NCBI RefSeq assembly: GCF_022601975.1
Contig: NZ_JAKVIR010000001.1
Coordinates: forward strand, 307,049 to 371,048
Source of the DNA: Pontibacter sp. E15-1
GTDB taxonomy: Bacteria > Bacteroidota > Bacteroidia > Cytophagales > Hymenobacteraceae
DNA length: 64,000 bases
Direction of reading: 5' to 3'
Numbering within the stretch: position 1 is the stretch's first letter; the number at the start of each line of letters is the position of its first letter. This document shows positions 1 through 8,860 of the stretch, piece after piece. Below the pieces are notes generated by a model, which ran no database searches, was not told where the DNA came from, and saw only the letters and a program-made list of their open reading frames with translations. A program made the translations under genes and the position numbers.

Positions 1-2215
1 TCCCGCTGCTCCCGGGACTCAGGTAAAAACTGAACGCGGACTGTACCTGCCCATACGCCTCCCGGTTATCGTCCAGTTGCTGCATGCCCGTGAGCGAGGT
101 GCTCCAGTGCACCCCGCGCGACGGGAGCAGGCTGTTGTTTCGGGTGTCATACTCCAGGCCCGCCACCAGGCCGGTGAAGAACTTCCGGGAGAAGATGGCC
201 TCCGACGGGTTCTCCTCCTGGTATGAAATGATGAAGCGCCCGTTGTTTTCGTCGGCCTCGTTGCTGTAATATTGGGCTGCCACGCCGCCATTTATACTGA
301 AGTGCTCACCCAGGGACCGGTGCAGCCGCACCTGCGAAGTGATGAAATCGTAGCGGGTGCGGTAAAAGCGGATCGGCTTATCCCCTACCTCCACATACTC
401 GGTCTCGTTGCCCACCCCGAAAAAATTGCTGGTGTTGTTCGGTGCCTTCCCATTCACGTCCACCGTCAGGTTGGCCTTCCCGATCGCGTCGGTAAACTCC
501 CCTGAATAGTCAAAAAAGAAGGCTTTGGTTGCCAGTGCATGCCCCGCCATCAGGCGGTGCCGCGCCGCATAGGGCTCTTTCCGGAACCCGTGCTTGGTAT
601 ACAGGAATCCGGCGCCCAGCAACACCCCGTCGTCCAGGTTATACCCCGCCGTCACCTGCGGCATCAGGATGTCATACTGGTATGTGTTGGGTTCGTAGTC
701 ATTCACAGTGGTGTCGGCGGAGGCCTTGATGGTAGCCAGCGAGGCCTTCGGGAACGTGTTTTCCTTGTCTGAGCGATCATATAGGAGCAGTCTACCGCTG
801 TTGCGGAACCCCTCTTCCACCCGGAAGTCGTCTTTGCCGCCCCCCCCGATGACCCGCACTTTTATAGGGGAGTGCTCTTTTCCCGCCACCGAGAAAATAT
901 CGCCGCCGCCTCTCCCGTAAACCCGGATCTCTTTGGTGACGCTTGGCAGGAACGTGCGGTGGTATAAAAGCCTGCCGTTGCTGTCGTCTTTTTTAAGATC
1001 GTGCACAGTTACCGCAACGCTCCCGTCTGCCTGGGTATAGTTGATGTCCACACGCTCCCGTTTGTCGGATATGGGGATGTCCACGGTTTTGGCCAGAAAG
1101 CGGTAATAGTCCAGGGCCACTTTCTCCAGGTTATCCCGCCTCGCGATCATGGTGCGGGCAATCTTGTCGCCGGACAGGGCGTAGATGCCAGCGGGCATGC
1201 GGTGCACTGCCTCGTAGACCAGGGAATCGGTCAAGGTTTGCTGCACCAGGCCAATTTCCTCGCGCCACGCCTCCTCGTCCAGGCTCTGCAGAAACAGGCG
1301 GTCGAAGTAGCGGGCGTTGAAGTTCAGGCCCTTCACGTCCCTAATTTTCTTGTCATACCCCTGAAACTTGGGCATAATCCATTTGCGGGAGGCGATGGAG
1401 GGGATCACGCCGGTGTTCACGAAGAACACCTGGTCGCGGTCGCGGGGCACCGGGCGGTACATGTCCCCCACCTCGTCCTCGGTCTCTACCCAGCGCCACT
1501 GGTCGGCGTGGCGGTCCCAGTCCCCGATCACGAGGTCGAGCAGGCGGGCCCGCAGCACCAGCCGCTGGTCCACGCGGTTATCGTTGTCGTCCTCCAGCTT
1601 CTCCAGCACCTTCTCGGTGTTGTCGGTGTCCCTGGCCGTCAGGGGCTCGCGCTCCTCAAACAGGTATACCTGATTGGCATATTCCCGCCGGTACTCACCC
1701 AGCGCGGGGTCATCGGGCAGGTATACAATCTCGGGGTTGGCGTGCGGCACGTTCAGGGCCTCGGCCAGCGGTGGCACCACCAGGGAGGCAAAGGGATGGG
1801 AGGCCGAGATCTGGTCCTGCACGATTGCTTTGGCCACGGTGGCCCGCAGGTTCTCGGGCAGCGCCAGCCCGGGGTCTTTCTGAACCGTGCGCAGCACCCA
1901 CTCGTTTCCGGCGGCATCCTGCAGGCGCAGCGACCTGGTTTGCTGGCCCCCGCCTTTCTTCAGGATCTTCATCCCTCCTTTTTCCTGGCTCAGGTGGAAA
2001 ACCCGCATCTGCACCGGCGTGGCCCACAGGGCACGGTAATTCTCCCCGAACCAGAAGCGGTGCGCCCGGCTCACCGCGTCATACTCGGGTGCGATGGCAA
2101 GGGTCACGCTGTCGGGGGCAAGCGGTTGTGCAGGAGCGCTGGTTGCGCCTAAGGCAAACAGGAACAGGTATAGAACACAGCGCTTTACCGTGTCTTTCAG
2201 GTGATGAATGGGCAT
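1..2215 (-). CDS. Outer-membrane BamA-like barrel protein with kinase-like N-terminal region (3' end outside window)
   Basis: The reading frame opens with an ATG at 2215 and stays open for 738 codons to the window edge, so the C-terminus is missing. The first ~33 residues are a signal peptide (basic start, hydrophobic core YLFLFALGA, then APAQ). Residues ~75-265 carry a conserved region with a W-V-L-R stretch near 95, GDWDRHADQWRW at ~230-241 and PRDRDQVFF at ~255-263; the spacing resembles the catalytic and metal-binding loops of FAM20C/HipA-type atypical kinases. From about residue 480 the sequence becomes amphipathic beta-strand-like (GYNLDDGVLLGAGF, FFGVGNETE, RSLGEHFSINGG), as in bacterial surface antigen (BamA/TamA C-terminal) barrels. 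In related Bacteroidota proteins a calcineurin-like phosphoesterase often precedes such a region; none is present here. The barrel call is fairly safe. Kinase activity is inference only. Confidence 0.75.
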   Translation of the reverse strand, partial: MPIHHLKDTVKRCVLYLFLFALGATSAPAQPLAPDSVTLAIAPEYDAVSRAHRFWFGENYRALWATPVQMRVFHLSQEKGGMKILKKGGGQQTRSLRLQDAAGNEWVLRTVQKDPGLALPENLRATVAKAIVQDQISASHPFASLVVPPLAEALNVPHANPEIVYLPDDPALGEYRREYANQVYLFEEREPLTARDTDNTEKVLEKLEDDNDNRVDQRLVLRARLLDLVIGDWDRHADQWRWVETEDEVGDMYRPVPRDRDQVFFVNTGVIPSIASRKWIMPKFQGYDKKIRDVKGLNFNARYFDRLFLQSLDEEAWREEIGLVQQTLTDSLVYEAVHRMPAGIYALSGDKIARTMIARRDNLEKVALDYYRFLAKTVDIPISDKRERVDINYTQADGSVAVTVHDLKKDDSNGRLLYHRTFLPSVTKEIRVYGRGGGDIFSVAGKEHSPIKVRVIGGGGKDDFRVEEGFRNSGRLLLYDRSDKENTFPKASLATIKASADTTVNDYEPNTYQYDILMPQVTAGYNLDDGVLLGAGFLYTKHGFRKEPYAARHRLMAGHALATKAFFFDYSGEFTDAIGKANLTVDVNGKAPNNTSNFFGVGNETEYVEVGDKPIRFYRTRYDFITSQVRLHRSLGEHFSINGGVAAQYYSNEADENNGRFIISYQEENPSEAIFSRKFFTGLVAGLEYDTRNNSLLPSRGVHWSTSLTGMQQLDDNREAYGQVQSAFSFYLSPGSSG

Positions 2216-2309
2216 TGTAGTTTGGGTTGATGGTCGCGTGATTTGCATTCAATTTATATAGAAGCCGACTAACTGTTGCATAAGGCATACTCTTTTTGTA
2301 TCCCGGCGG

Positions 2310-4667
2310 TTATACCGCTTCCGCCTCATCGGTGGCCACACTCACCCGGATGGCTTTCAGGCCGCTCACGCCCTGCAGTTCCTCCAGTTCCAGGTGCTCT
2401 ACCTCGCCGGTGAGCTGCTGGCGCTCCTGCAGGTAGCCGATATACCTTTTGTATTCCTCGGCCACCTCGTTGCTGAAGTACACGATCGCGATTTTGCCGG
2501 GCTGCGTCAGCCGCTCCGCCGTGCCTTTGATGTGGACCTTGTCGATGCGCTTTTTCACCATCTGGTACCGGATGTTGTAGGCTCCCTCCACGTCAAAGCG
2601 CTTCTCGTCTTTCCGGAAGCTGATGTCGATGGTGCTGCCGTGCGCGAAGATAAGCTGCGTGGTCCGGATCGGCACCTGCATCTGTGGGAGCAGCGAATGC
2701 GTGAGCCGGGTGACGCGGGCCATAAAACCCATCTGCATAAGCCGGAAGTTGTGCAGGTACAGCAGGGCAAAGGGCCGGGCTGGCGTGATGGACTGGCCAA
2801 TGTAAACGTCATATTCCACACCGTCTGTCCGGAAGGACTCGATATAGCAGGGGAACGACTGCTGCAGCTCCTCCTGAAAGGCCTTCACCTCGCGGTTTAC
2901 GGCCTTGTTGATGCGCTGCATCGACTCCTCCAGGCTGCTGCGGTGCTGGTGCGCCGCTCCCTGCTCCGGGTCGATGTGCTGGAAGTACGCTTCCATCAGC
3001 TGTTGCGTTTCGGGGTAGTGCAGCCTGTAGTGCCGCAACAGCGGACGGATCTCCTGCTCCAGAAAGGCGTTGATGCCGATATCGCTTCCCATTTTCAGAA
3101 ACTCGGAGAGGCTGTCGAGCCATTTCCTGCACGTCGCGATCTTCTCGTCCAGAATGCTCAGTTTGAAATGCCCGTTCAGGTCGGTGAGGGTATGGATGAG
3201 CATTTCGAACTCAGTCTCCAGGTCTGCGCGCAGGGCCCTGTTGCGCTCCACCGTAGAGTCCCGCATGTCGATGGCGCCGTACAGGGGGTATACCTCGCTG
3301 AAGGACACGGGCCCAATCTCGGGGTGCTCTTCCTCCCGCAACAGGGCCTTCAGGTACTCCCAGGCCACTTCGTTCACTTTCCACTGGATGGATGGCTGTA
3401 ACGGCGTGAACTCTTGCTTGATCACGCGGTCCAGCTGCACGTTAAACTCATGCAGGCTGCGGTGCAGCAGCTCGGCCAGCAACGGAATCACCTGCCCCAG
3501 CCGACTCAGCGTTTTGTCGCTCAGCATGCCCTGCACAGCCGAAGTGACCTCCAGAATGCCCACCAACCGGGTGTTGCGGAAAACGGGGAGCAACACGAGA
3601 CCCGCCCCCTGCCGCTCCTGCAGCATGGTGGCGATAAAAGGGTATGCATGCGCGTTTTCATTGCCGGCTTGGAAGAACATCCACGCGGGCTTTTTGCGGA
3701 AATCCTCCAGAAACGCCATCAGCTCGCTGCGGCTTCCAGCGTCCGGGCTCCCCCACTGCATCAGGAGGCTCAGCGGGTGCCCGTCGTGGAAACCGATCAG
3801 CTTGTGGTTCAGCTCCACGAACGGCAGCAGCCCGAACGTGACCTTGTCGGTGCCCACCACCGCCTGCAACAACTTCAGCACGTGCTGCGAGGTTTCAATA
3901 AAGGACGCCGTATCCTGCCCGATGATGCTCGTTTTGATGTCCTCCACCACATAATGGGCCGTTTCGTCGGTAGCCGTGAGGGTGGTGAACCCCCTGAAGT
4001 GGAACATGCCCAGCGGCAGCACCTCCTGCAAATAGGCGAAGGAGGACGCTCCCACCATATAGACATCCTTGAGGTCGAGCTCAGGCAGCTCGCCTATCAC
4101 CTCCACCTCCACAAACTGCAGGTTCAGCGCCAGGCTATAGTACTTGACAAGCCCCGTGTGTTCCTCGTTTAGCGTGAAGACAATTTTCTCGGACAGGTTG
4201 GAGGCGTAGTTGTAGAACCGCTCGAGCAGGAAGGAGTAGAGGTAGAACAGGTTCAGCTGGTCCGCGTTTTCCATACCCTGGACGGGCACCGCCGAGAAGA
4301 TTTTAGAGGTATGGGAGTGGTGCAGCAGCCGGTACAGGGCATCGGTGCCGAAAAAAACGGCGGGAGACATGGGCAGCCCGAGCCCCCACAGCAGCGCATC
4401 GGGGGGTATGGAAGGAGGCAGCAGATAGGCTTGCACCAACCGGAACAGAGGTTTGTAAGCACTGCTGTCCGCCAAGGGGATGTCCCCGAGCCAGTCCGGG
4501 TGCTGATCCAGCTCCTGCAACAGGTGCTGCTGCAGGTATGCTTGTGCCGAACCGCTGGCATGGCGCTGCGCGCGCACATCGTCCCAAAACGTGCGGAAAG
4601 ACAAGGTGGCGACCACAGGACTGTGCCCCACCTTGTTAGCGCCGGTATAAAGCAGTTCGTTTTTCAA
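2310..4667 (-). CDS. GAF domain-containing protein, 785 aa
   Basis: This is a large soluble protein with no signal peptide or membrane segment. The only module I can suggest is a GAF-like domain around residues 310-420 (AGLVLLPVFRNTRLVGILEV, then a long helix with LAELLHRSLHEF), which in this family would sense a small ligand or act as a dimeric scaffold. The C-terminal third is helical and charged and ends in a beta-rich region that mentions ribose/helix-like motifs only weakly. The gene follows the barrel gene on the same strand with a ~95 bp gap, but nothing links them functionally. Homologues of this length annotated only as GAF proteins occur in Cytophagales. The precise role is unknown. 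Confidence 0.7.
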   Translation of the reverse strand: MKNELLYTGANKVGHSPVVATLSFRTFWDDVRAQRHASGSAQAYLQQHLLQELDQHPDWLGDIPLADSSAYKPLFRLVQAYLLPPSIPPDALLWGLGLPMSPAVFFGTDALYRLLHHSHTSKIFSAVPVQGMENADQLNLFYLYSFLLERFYNYASNLSEKIVFTLNEEHTGLVKYYSLALNLQFVEVEVIGELPELDLKDVYMVGASSFAYLQEVLPLGMFHFRGFTTLTATDETAHYVVEDIKTSIIGQDTASFIETSQHVLKLLQAVVGTDKVTFGLLPFVELNHKLIGFHDGHPLSLLMQWGSPDAGSRSELMAFLEDFRKKPAWMFFQAGNENAHAYPFIATMLQERQGAGLVLLPVFRNTRLVGILEVTSAVQGMLSDKTLSRLGQVIPLLAELLHRSLHEFNVQLDRVIKQEFTPLQPSIQWKVNEVAWEYLKALLREEEHPEIGPVSFSEVYPLYGAIDMRDSTVERNRALRADLETEFEMLIHTLTDLNGHFKLSILDEKIATCRKWLDSLSEFLKMGSDIGINAFLEQEIRPLLRHYRLHYPETQQLMEAYFQHIDPEQGAAHQHRSSLEESMQRINKAVNREVKAFQEELQQSFPCYIESFRTDGVEYDVYIGQSITPARPFALLYLHNFRLMQMGFMARVTRLTHSLLPQMQVPIRTTQLIFAHGSTIDISFRKDEKRFDVEGAYNIRYQMVKKRIDKVHIKGTAERLTQPGKIAIVYFSNEVAEEYKRYIGYLQERQQLTGEVEHLELEELQGVSGLKAIRVSVATDEAEAV

Positions 4668-5216
4668 TGGGTCTTGTGGTTAATGGGTTAAGGGCACGCT
4701 GACGCAGGAGAACATGCCTTCTTGTACGCGACGCAACCGCTTCTGTGTTGTGATAGCCTTTTGGCCGCAGCGCATCAGATTAAGAACATTTCTACCGTCT
4801 GTTTGTTGCCCCAGGAACTGCGTGCCGCTTTGGCTGCGTTCTCAGGCGTGCGCTGAGCCTGCCTGTTCCCTACACGAAGGTATACTTTTGCAGCGATTCC
4901 TGGCGCAGCTTAATTGCTGATTCTCTATTTTTGAGTGGAGGGAAGGTGACGGTTCCCGGAGCCCATGTCATCGCGCCATGAATGGTCCGCTGGCCGGGAG
5001 CGTGTTCCGTTGCCCCGGCCATACCTCCGGGGTACACGGATTTGGGCTAGCGCTTCCTTTCCGTATACGCTCCCGGAAATGGAGGTGCGGTGCTGAGGCC
5101 TGAAATTAAGGCAATAAAAGTGCCGGGAGGCGCGTATACGGAAGGGGCCGCAAGCTACCGAAGCAGAACCTGTTTCCCCATTTTTTACATACACATTTAA
5201 GAAATATCATTTGTTC
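4668..5216. other. Intergenic region between divergent genes
   Basis: About 550 bp separate the GAF gene (minus) from the MscS gene (plus), so promoters for both must lie here. I see no convincing ORF and no clear TAnnTTTG promoter box. The only obvious structure is the imperfect inverted repeat at 5055-5145, listed separately. Confidence 0.5.
5055..5145. repeat. Imperfect inverted repeat upstream of mscS-like gene
   Basis: The arm at 5055-5076 (TTCCGTATACGCTCCCGG core) is repeated in inverse orientation at 5123-5145 (CCGGGAGGCGCGTATACGG core), with two small indels and a ~46 bp spacer. Both arms carry the palindrome CGTATACG. It lies ~70 bp upstream of the next gene. It could be a regulator site pair, an RNA hairpin or a relic of a small mobile repeat. 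Confidence 0.45.
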
Positions 5217-7007
5217 ATGTCACGTATTCAGAAGCAAGCATACCCCTTTTCCTTCCTGTTTTCATTTAGCTTAATCTTACTTCTACAATTAGTTGCCTTT
5301 TTGCCCTCTCAGGCACAGCTCCTCCCCTCAGCACCCGACACAGCCGGTGCCGCCACGGTGGCTGCACTGGCCCCCGACTCGCTGGGCAGGCGCACGCCCC
5401 GTGGCACAGTCGATGGCTTTATCAGTGCGGTAGCAGAGGAAAACTATGCCCGAGCCTCCCGTTTCCTGAAAATGGACTCTACTGCCAGCGCTGAGGATGC
5501 GGCCGCGCATGCCATGGCCCTGCAACGCCTCCTCGACAAAAGCGGCAAGCTCATGCCGCTTTCCTGGATCAGCGACCAGGCAGATGGCCTCACCGGCGAC
5601 AACCTCGGGGCGGAGCTGGACCGTGTGGGCACGGCCACCATCAGCGGCGAGTCCTTTGAGCTGATGCTGGAGAAATCAGCCGCCCCGGATGGCAGCCCCA
5701 TCTGGCTCTTCTCGTCTCAGACGGTGAAGCGCGTGCCGCTTAATGTGGACGAGGTTGTGGAAGCCCCTATGGCCGACAAACTGATGCCCCAAGCCCTGCT
5801 CGATAATAAATGGGGCGGCGTGCCCATTGGGCACTGGCTGCTGATGCTCGTGTTGGTGGCGCTTTCCTATTTGTTGGCGCTGCTCATCATCCACGTCATC
5901 AAATGGGCACTCCGCATTGCCTGGCACAAGGCCTCCACCGAGCCTACAGTGGGCATCATCCGGGCCTTTGCGCTGCCCATCCGGATTTACCTGGCGGTAT
6001 GGATTTTCGTAGTGTCAAGCCAGGCCATCGGCGTTTCCATTGTCGTGCGGCAGAGTTTCAGCGACATGACCATCATTATCGGGCTGGTGGCTTTTCTGCT
6101 GCTGCTGTGGCGCCTGGTGGATACGCTGACCATTTTTGGGGAGAAGCGCCTGACCCGTCGTGGCAACATGGCGGGCATCTCGGCTGTGCTGTTTCTGCGC
6201 CGCGGCCTGAAGTTCGCCTTGATAGCCTTCGGCATCATTGCCGCGCTCGGCACGTTTGGGGTGGATGTAACCACCGGTATCGCCGCCCTGGGTATCGGTG
6301 GCCTGGCCCTGGCCCTGGGTGCGCAGAAAACAATCGAGAACTTTGTGGGCAGCGTGACCCTGATTGCCGACCAGCCGATCCGGGTGGGGGATTTCTGCAA
6401 GGTGGGCGACACCGTGGGCACCGTGGAGCAGATCGGCATGCGCTCCACGCGCATCCGCACCCTCAACCGCACCATCGTCACCATACCCAACGGGGAGTTT
6501 TCCTCCAACAATATCGAGAACTACGCCCACCGCGACCGCTTTTGGTTTCATCCGGTGTTTGGGCTGCGCTACGAAACCACGCCCGACCAGATCCGCTACC
6601 TGCTGGTGGAGCTCCGCGCCATCCTGTACGCGCACCCCAAAGTAGACCCGAACCCGGCACGGGTGCGCTTTACGGAGTTGGGGGCGCACTCCCTGAACCT
6701 GGAGGTATTCGCCTACGTGCACGCCAGCGACTTCAACGAGTTTCTGGAGGTTCAGGAAGACCTGCTGCTGCGCATGATGGATGTGGTGGAGGCCAGCGGA
6801 AGCGGCTTCGCCTTCCCGTCGCAAACGCTCTACATTGCCCAGGACCAGGGGCTCCCTGCCGACAAAGCCAAGGAGGCGGAGCAGCAGGTGCAGCACTGGC
6901 GTGAGAAGGGAGAGATGCAGCTGCCCAATTTCGATTACGACCATATTCAGAACCTCCGTAACACCATCGTATACCCTCCCAACGGGGCCGAGACAACCAC
7001 CCCCTAG
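5217..7007 (+). CDS. Small-conductance mechanosensitive channel (MscS family), extended N-terminus
   Basis: The protein is ~596 residues. I prefer the ATG at 5217 (MSRIQKQAY...), six bases inside a frame that could also open at TTG 5211. A signal peptide (hydrophobic LILLLQLVAFLPSQAQ) is followed by a ~165-residue periplasmic domain, then membrane helices near residues 200, 245, 285, 330 and 355. The pore helix and MscS core are recognisable: GIGGLALALGAQKTIENFVGS, then PIRVGDFCKVGDTVGTVEQIGMRSTRIRT and IPNGEFSSNNIENY. The C-terminal cytoplasmic alpha/beta domain is complete. It would open under membrane tension in hypo-osmotic shock. The long periplasmic extension makes it an MscM/YbdG-like variant rather than minimal MscS. 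Confidence 0.93.
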   Translation: MSRIQKQAYPFSFLFSFSLILLLQLVAFLPSQAQLLPSAPDTAGAATVAALAPDSLGRRTPRGTVDGFISAVAEENYARASRFLKMDSTASAEDAAAHAMALQRLLDKSGKLMPLSWISDQADGLTGDNLGAELDRVGTATISGESFELMLEKSAAPDGSPIWLFSSQTVKRVPLNVDEVVEAPMADKLMPQALLDNKWGGVPIGHWLLMLVLVALSYLLALLIIHVIKWALRIAWHKASTEPTVGIIRAFALPIRIYLAVWIFVVSSQAIGVSIVVRQSFSDMTIIIGLVAFLLLLWRLVDTLTIFGEKRLTRRGNMAGISAVLFLRRGLKFALIAFGIIAALGTFGVDVTTGIAALGIGGLALALGAQKTIENFVGSVTLIADQPIRVGDFCKVGDTVGTVEQIGMRSTRIRTLNRTIVTIPNGEFSSNNIENYAHRDRFWFHPVFGLRYETTPDQIRYLLVELRAILYAHPKVDPNPARVRFTELGAHSLNLEVFAYVHASDFNEFLEVQEDLLLRMMDVVEASGSGFAFPSQTLYIAQDQGLPADKAKEAEQQVQHWREKGEMQLPNFDYDHIQNLRNTIVYPPNGAETTTP

Positions 7008-7196
7008 CGCGCAGAAAACGGCAGGGGCAAACAGCGTGGCGCAGCATCCATACCCCCGGAAGCCGAAAAATTAACGCCCCGCTGCTGTGGAACGCACCGC
7101 TAAATGTGCTATCTTGTGAAAGAGCGCGGCGCTTTCCAGACGGGGAGCCAGCCGCAGTGGCAGTGGCCGTCCGACCGATTTTACCAGACCTTTCGT

Positions 7197-8090
7197 ATGC
7201 TATACCCAACAAAAAGTGCAGGAAAACACGCAGCGAGGCATCTCTCCCTCCTGTTTTCGGTGGCCATGCTTGTCGCCTCCTGCAGCACGTCGGCAGAGTC
7301 GCCAAGCCCCGTAACCCCTCCTCCGAAAACGCAGGCACCGCCAGAGGACAAAAACTGGGCCTTCGAAACGGCGCCGGTCTGGGCCGATGAGTTCGACTAC
7401 ACCGGCCAGCCGGACCCCGCCAAATGGGGCTACGACCTGGGCGGCAACGGCTGGGGAAACAACGAGCTGCAGTACTACACCGACAACCCGGCCAACGCCA
7501 GCGTGGCGGACGGGAAGCTGGCCATCACGGCTCGCATCGAGCAGATGGGCAGCGAGCAGTTCACGTCTGCGCGGCTGGTGTCGAAAGACAAGGGGGATTT
7601 CCTGTATGGCCGGTTCGAGATCAGGGCCAAGCTGCCCACCGGGCGCGGCACCTGGCCCGCTATCTGGATGCTGCCGACAGACGCGGCGTACGGCGGCTGG
7701 CCGAGGTCCGGGGAGATTGACATTATGGAGCACGTGGGTTACGACCAAAACAGGGTGCACGTGACCGTCCATACCGATGCCTACAACCACACCAAGGGCA
7801 CCCAGCGGGGCAAAAGCAAGCTAGTTGAAACCGCCAGCACCGAATTCCACCGCTACCGGGTAGACTGGACGCCGTATGCCATCAGGGGGTATATAGATGA
7901 TGAGCTCATGTTCGATTTCGTGAACAACGGCTCCGGCTACAGCGCCTGGCCCTTCGACAAGAAATTTCACCTGCTGCTGAACATCGCCGTGGGTGGCAAC
8001 TGGGGCGGAGCCCAGGGCGTTGACCCGGGTGTCTTCCCGCAAACCATGGAGATAGACTACGTCCGGGTATATGACATGATTCAGAAGTAA
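7197..8090 (+). CDS. GH16 family beta-glucanase lipoprotein (laminarinase-like)
   Basis: This is a family 16 glycoside hydrolase, probably endo-1,3(4)-beta-glucanase. The catalytic motif ExDxxE is present as GEIDIMEHVG, with E173, D175 and E178 counted from the ATG at 7197. Other family marks are WADEFDYTG, GNNELQYYT, GRFEIRAKLP and PAIWMLP. I chose the start at 7197 because it gives a lipoprotein signal (LLFSVAMLVASC) with the lipid-carrying cysteine near residue 27; an in-frame ATG at 7104 would add 31 unlikely residues. It would be tethered to a membrane and cut beta-glucan. The stop codon TAA (8088-8090) forms the left target duplication of the mobile element that follows. Confidence 0.93.
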   Translation: MLYPTKSAGKHAARHLSLLFSVAMLVASCSTSAESPSPVTPPPKTQAPPEDKNWAFETAPVWADEFDYTGQPDPAKWGYDLGGNGWGNNELQYYTDNPANASVADGKLAITARIEQMGSEQFTSARLVSKDKGDFLYGRFEIRAKLPTGRGTWPAIWMLPTDAAYGGWPRSGEIDIMEHVGYDQNRVHVTVHTDAYNHTKGTQRGKSKLVETASTEFHRYRVDWTPYAIRGYIDDELMFDFVNNGSGYSAWPFDKKFHLLLNIAVGGNWGGAQGVDPGVFPQTMEIDYVRVYDMIQK

Positions 8091-8252
8091 GAGCATGTTT
8101 AAATTTCATTTTTTGGAAGCGAAAAATGTTCAGGAAGGGTTCTGACGAAGCGTATTTTGAGCCGCATAGCAGCGCTATGGGGCGATAAAAAGGTGAAGTC
8201 AGGTTCCTTGATGGACGTTTTGTAGCCCAAAAAATGAATTTTAAACATGCTC
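8091..8252. mobile_element. MITE with ~27 bp terminal inverted repeats, TAA target duplication
   Basis: The 162 bp element starts GAGCATGTTTAAA and ends TTTAAACATGCTC. The inverted ends match for about 27 bp (through the TTCATTTTTTGG portion) with one indel. It is flanked on both sides by TAA (8088-8090 and 8253-8255), consistent with a 3-bp target duplication such as IS5-family elements make. It has no ORF, so it would need a transposase in trans. A 50-bp relative lies at 26096-26145. Confidence 0.75.
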
Positions 8253-8339
8253 TAAGGGCACATCTACTACACTTTCTCCTGAAATGTATACCGTACCTTG
8301 CCTCACTGGCATAAAACAAAACCACTACGCGTTTCACTC

Positions 8340-8729
8340 ATGCTACACCTCAACGACATCCATCACATCGCTATCATTTGCTCCGATTACCAGAAGTCAA
8401 AGCATTTTTACACGGCCATCCTGGGGCTGGAGGTTTTGCAGGAGGTATACCGAGAGGAGCGCAACTCCTTCAAACTGGACCTGGCCCTGCAGGGGCGCTA
8501 CGTGATAGAGCTGTTCTCCTTCCCGAGCCCGCCGAAGCGCCCCTCGCGCCCGGAGGCTACGGGCTTGCGGCACCTGGCCTTCGCGGTCGAAAACCTGGAT
8601 GTGGCCGTGGAGGAACTCAAGCAGCACGGCGTCCTGACGGAGCCGATCCGGGTGGATGAGTACACTGGCAGGCGCTTCACGTTCTTTGCCGACCCGGACG
8701 AACTGCCGCTGGAACTCTATGAGGTATAA
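8340..8729 (+). CDS. VOC family metalloprotein (glyoxalase I-like, GloA2 type)
   Basis: This 129-residue single-domain vicinal oxygen chelate protein has the expected two beta-alpha-beta-beta-beta repeats. Putative metal ligands are the His of HHIAIICSD near residue 9, the His of GLRHLAFAV near residue 79 and the Glu of LPLELYEV near the C-terminus. I chose the ATG at 8340 because it starts directly before the first strand and gives the usual family length; the frame is open 14 codons further upstream. The likely role is a lyase, isomerase or dioxygenase on a small substrate; similar proteins are often named SMU508-like or GloA2. The substrate cannot be told from sequence. Confidence 0.88.
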   Translation: MLHLNDIHHIAIICSDYQKSKHFYTAILGLEVLQEVYREERNSFKLDLALQGRYVIELFSFPSPPKRPSRPEATGLRHLAFAVENLDVAVEELKQHGVLTEPIRVDEYTGRRFTFFADPDELPLELYEV

Positions 8730-8860
8730 ATCCAGCTCCTGACGGAAATGCCCCTTTACTTTCCGGGTGCTGCAGGCTTTGTTCCGGCGCTGCGCAAAAC
8801 CTGGGGCTGCCGGGTTCTGACCCGACCTTTTTTCAGGAATTCCCCGTACGTCAGTACCAT

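Noticed and set aside
1001..2152. 383-codon open frame on the plus strand
   Set aside because: It is antisense to the barrel protein gene, which has a proper signal peptide and motifs.
7104..7196. Upstream start of the GH16 gene
   Set aside because: It would put 31 non-hydrophobic residues in front of the lipoprotein signal; ATG 7197 fits a lipoprotein signal directly.
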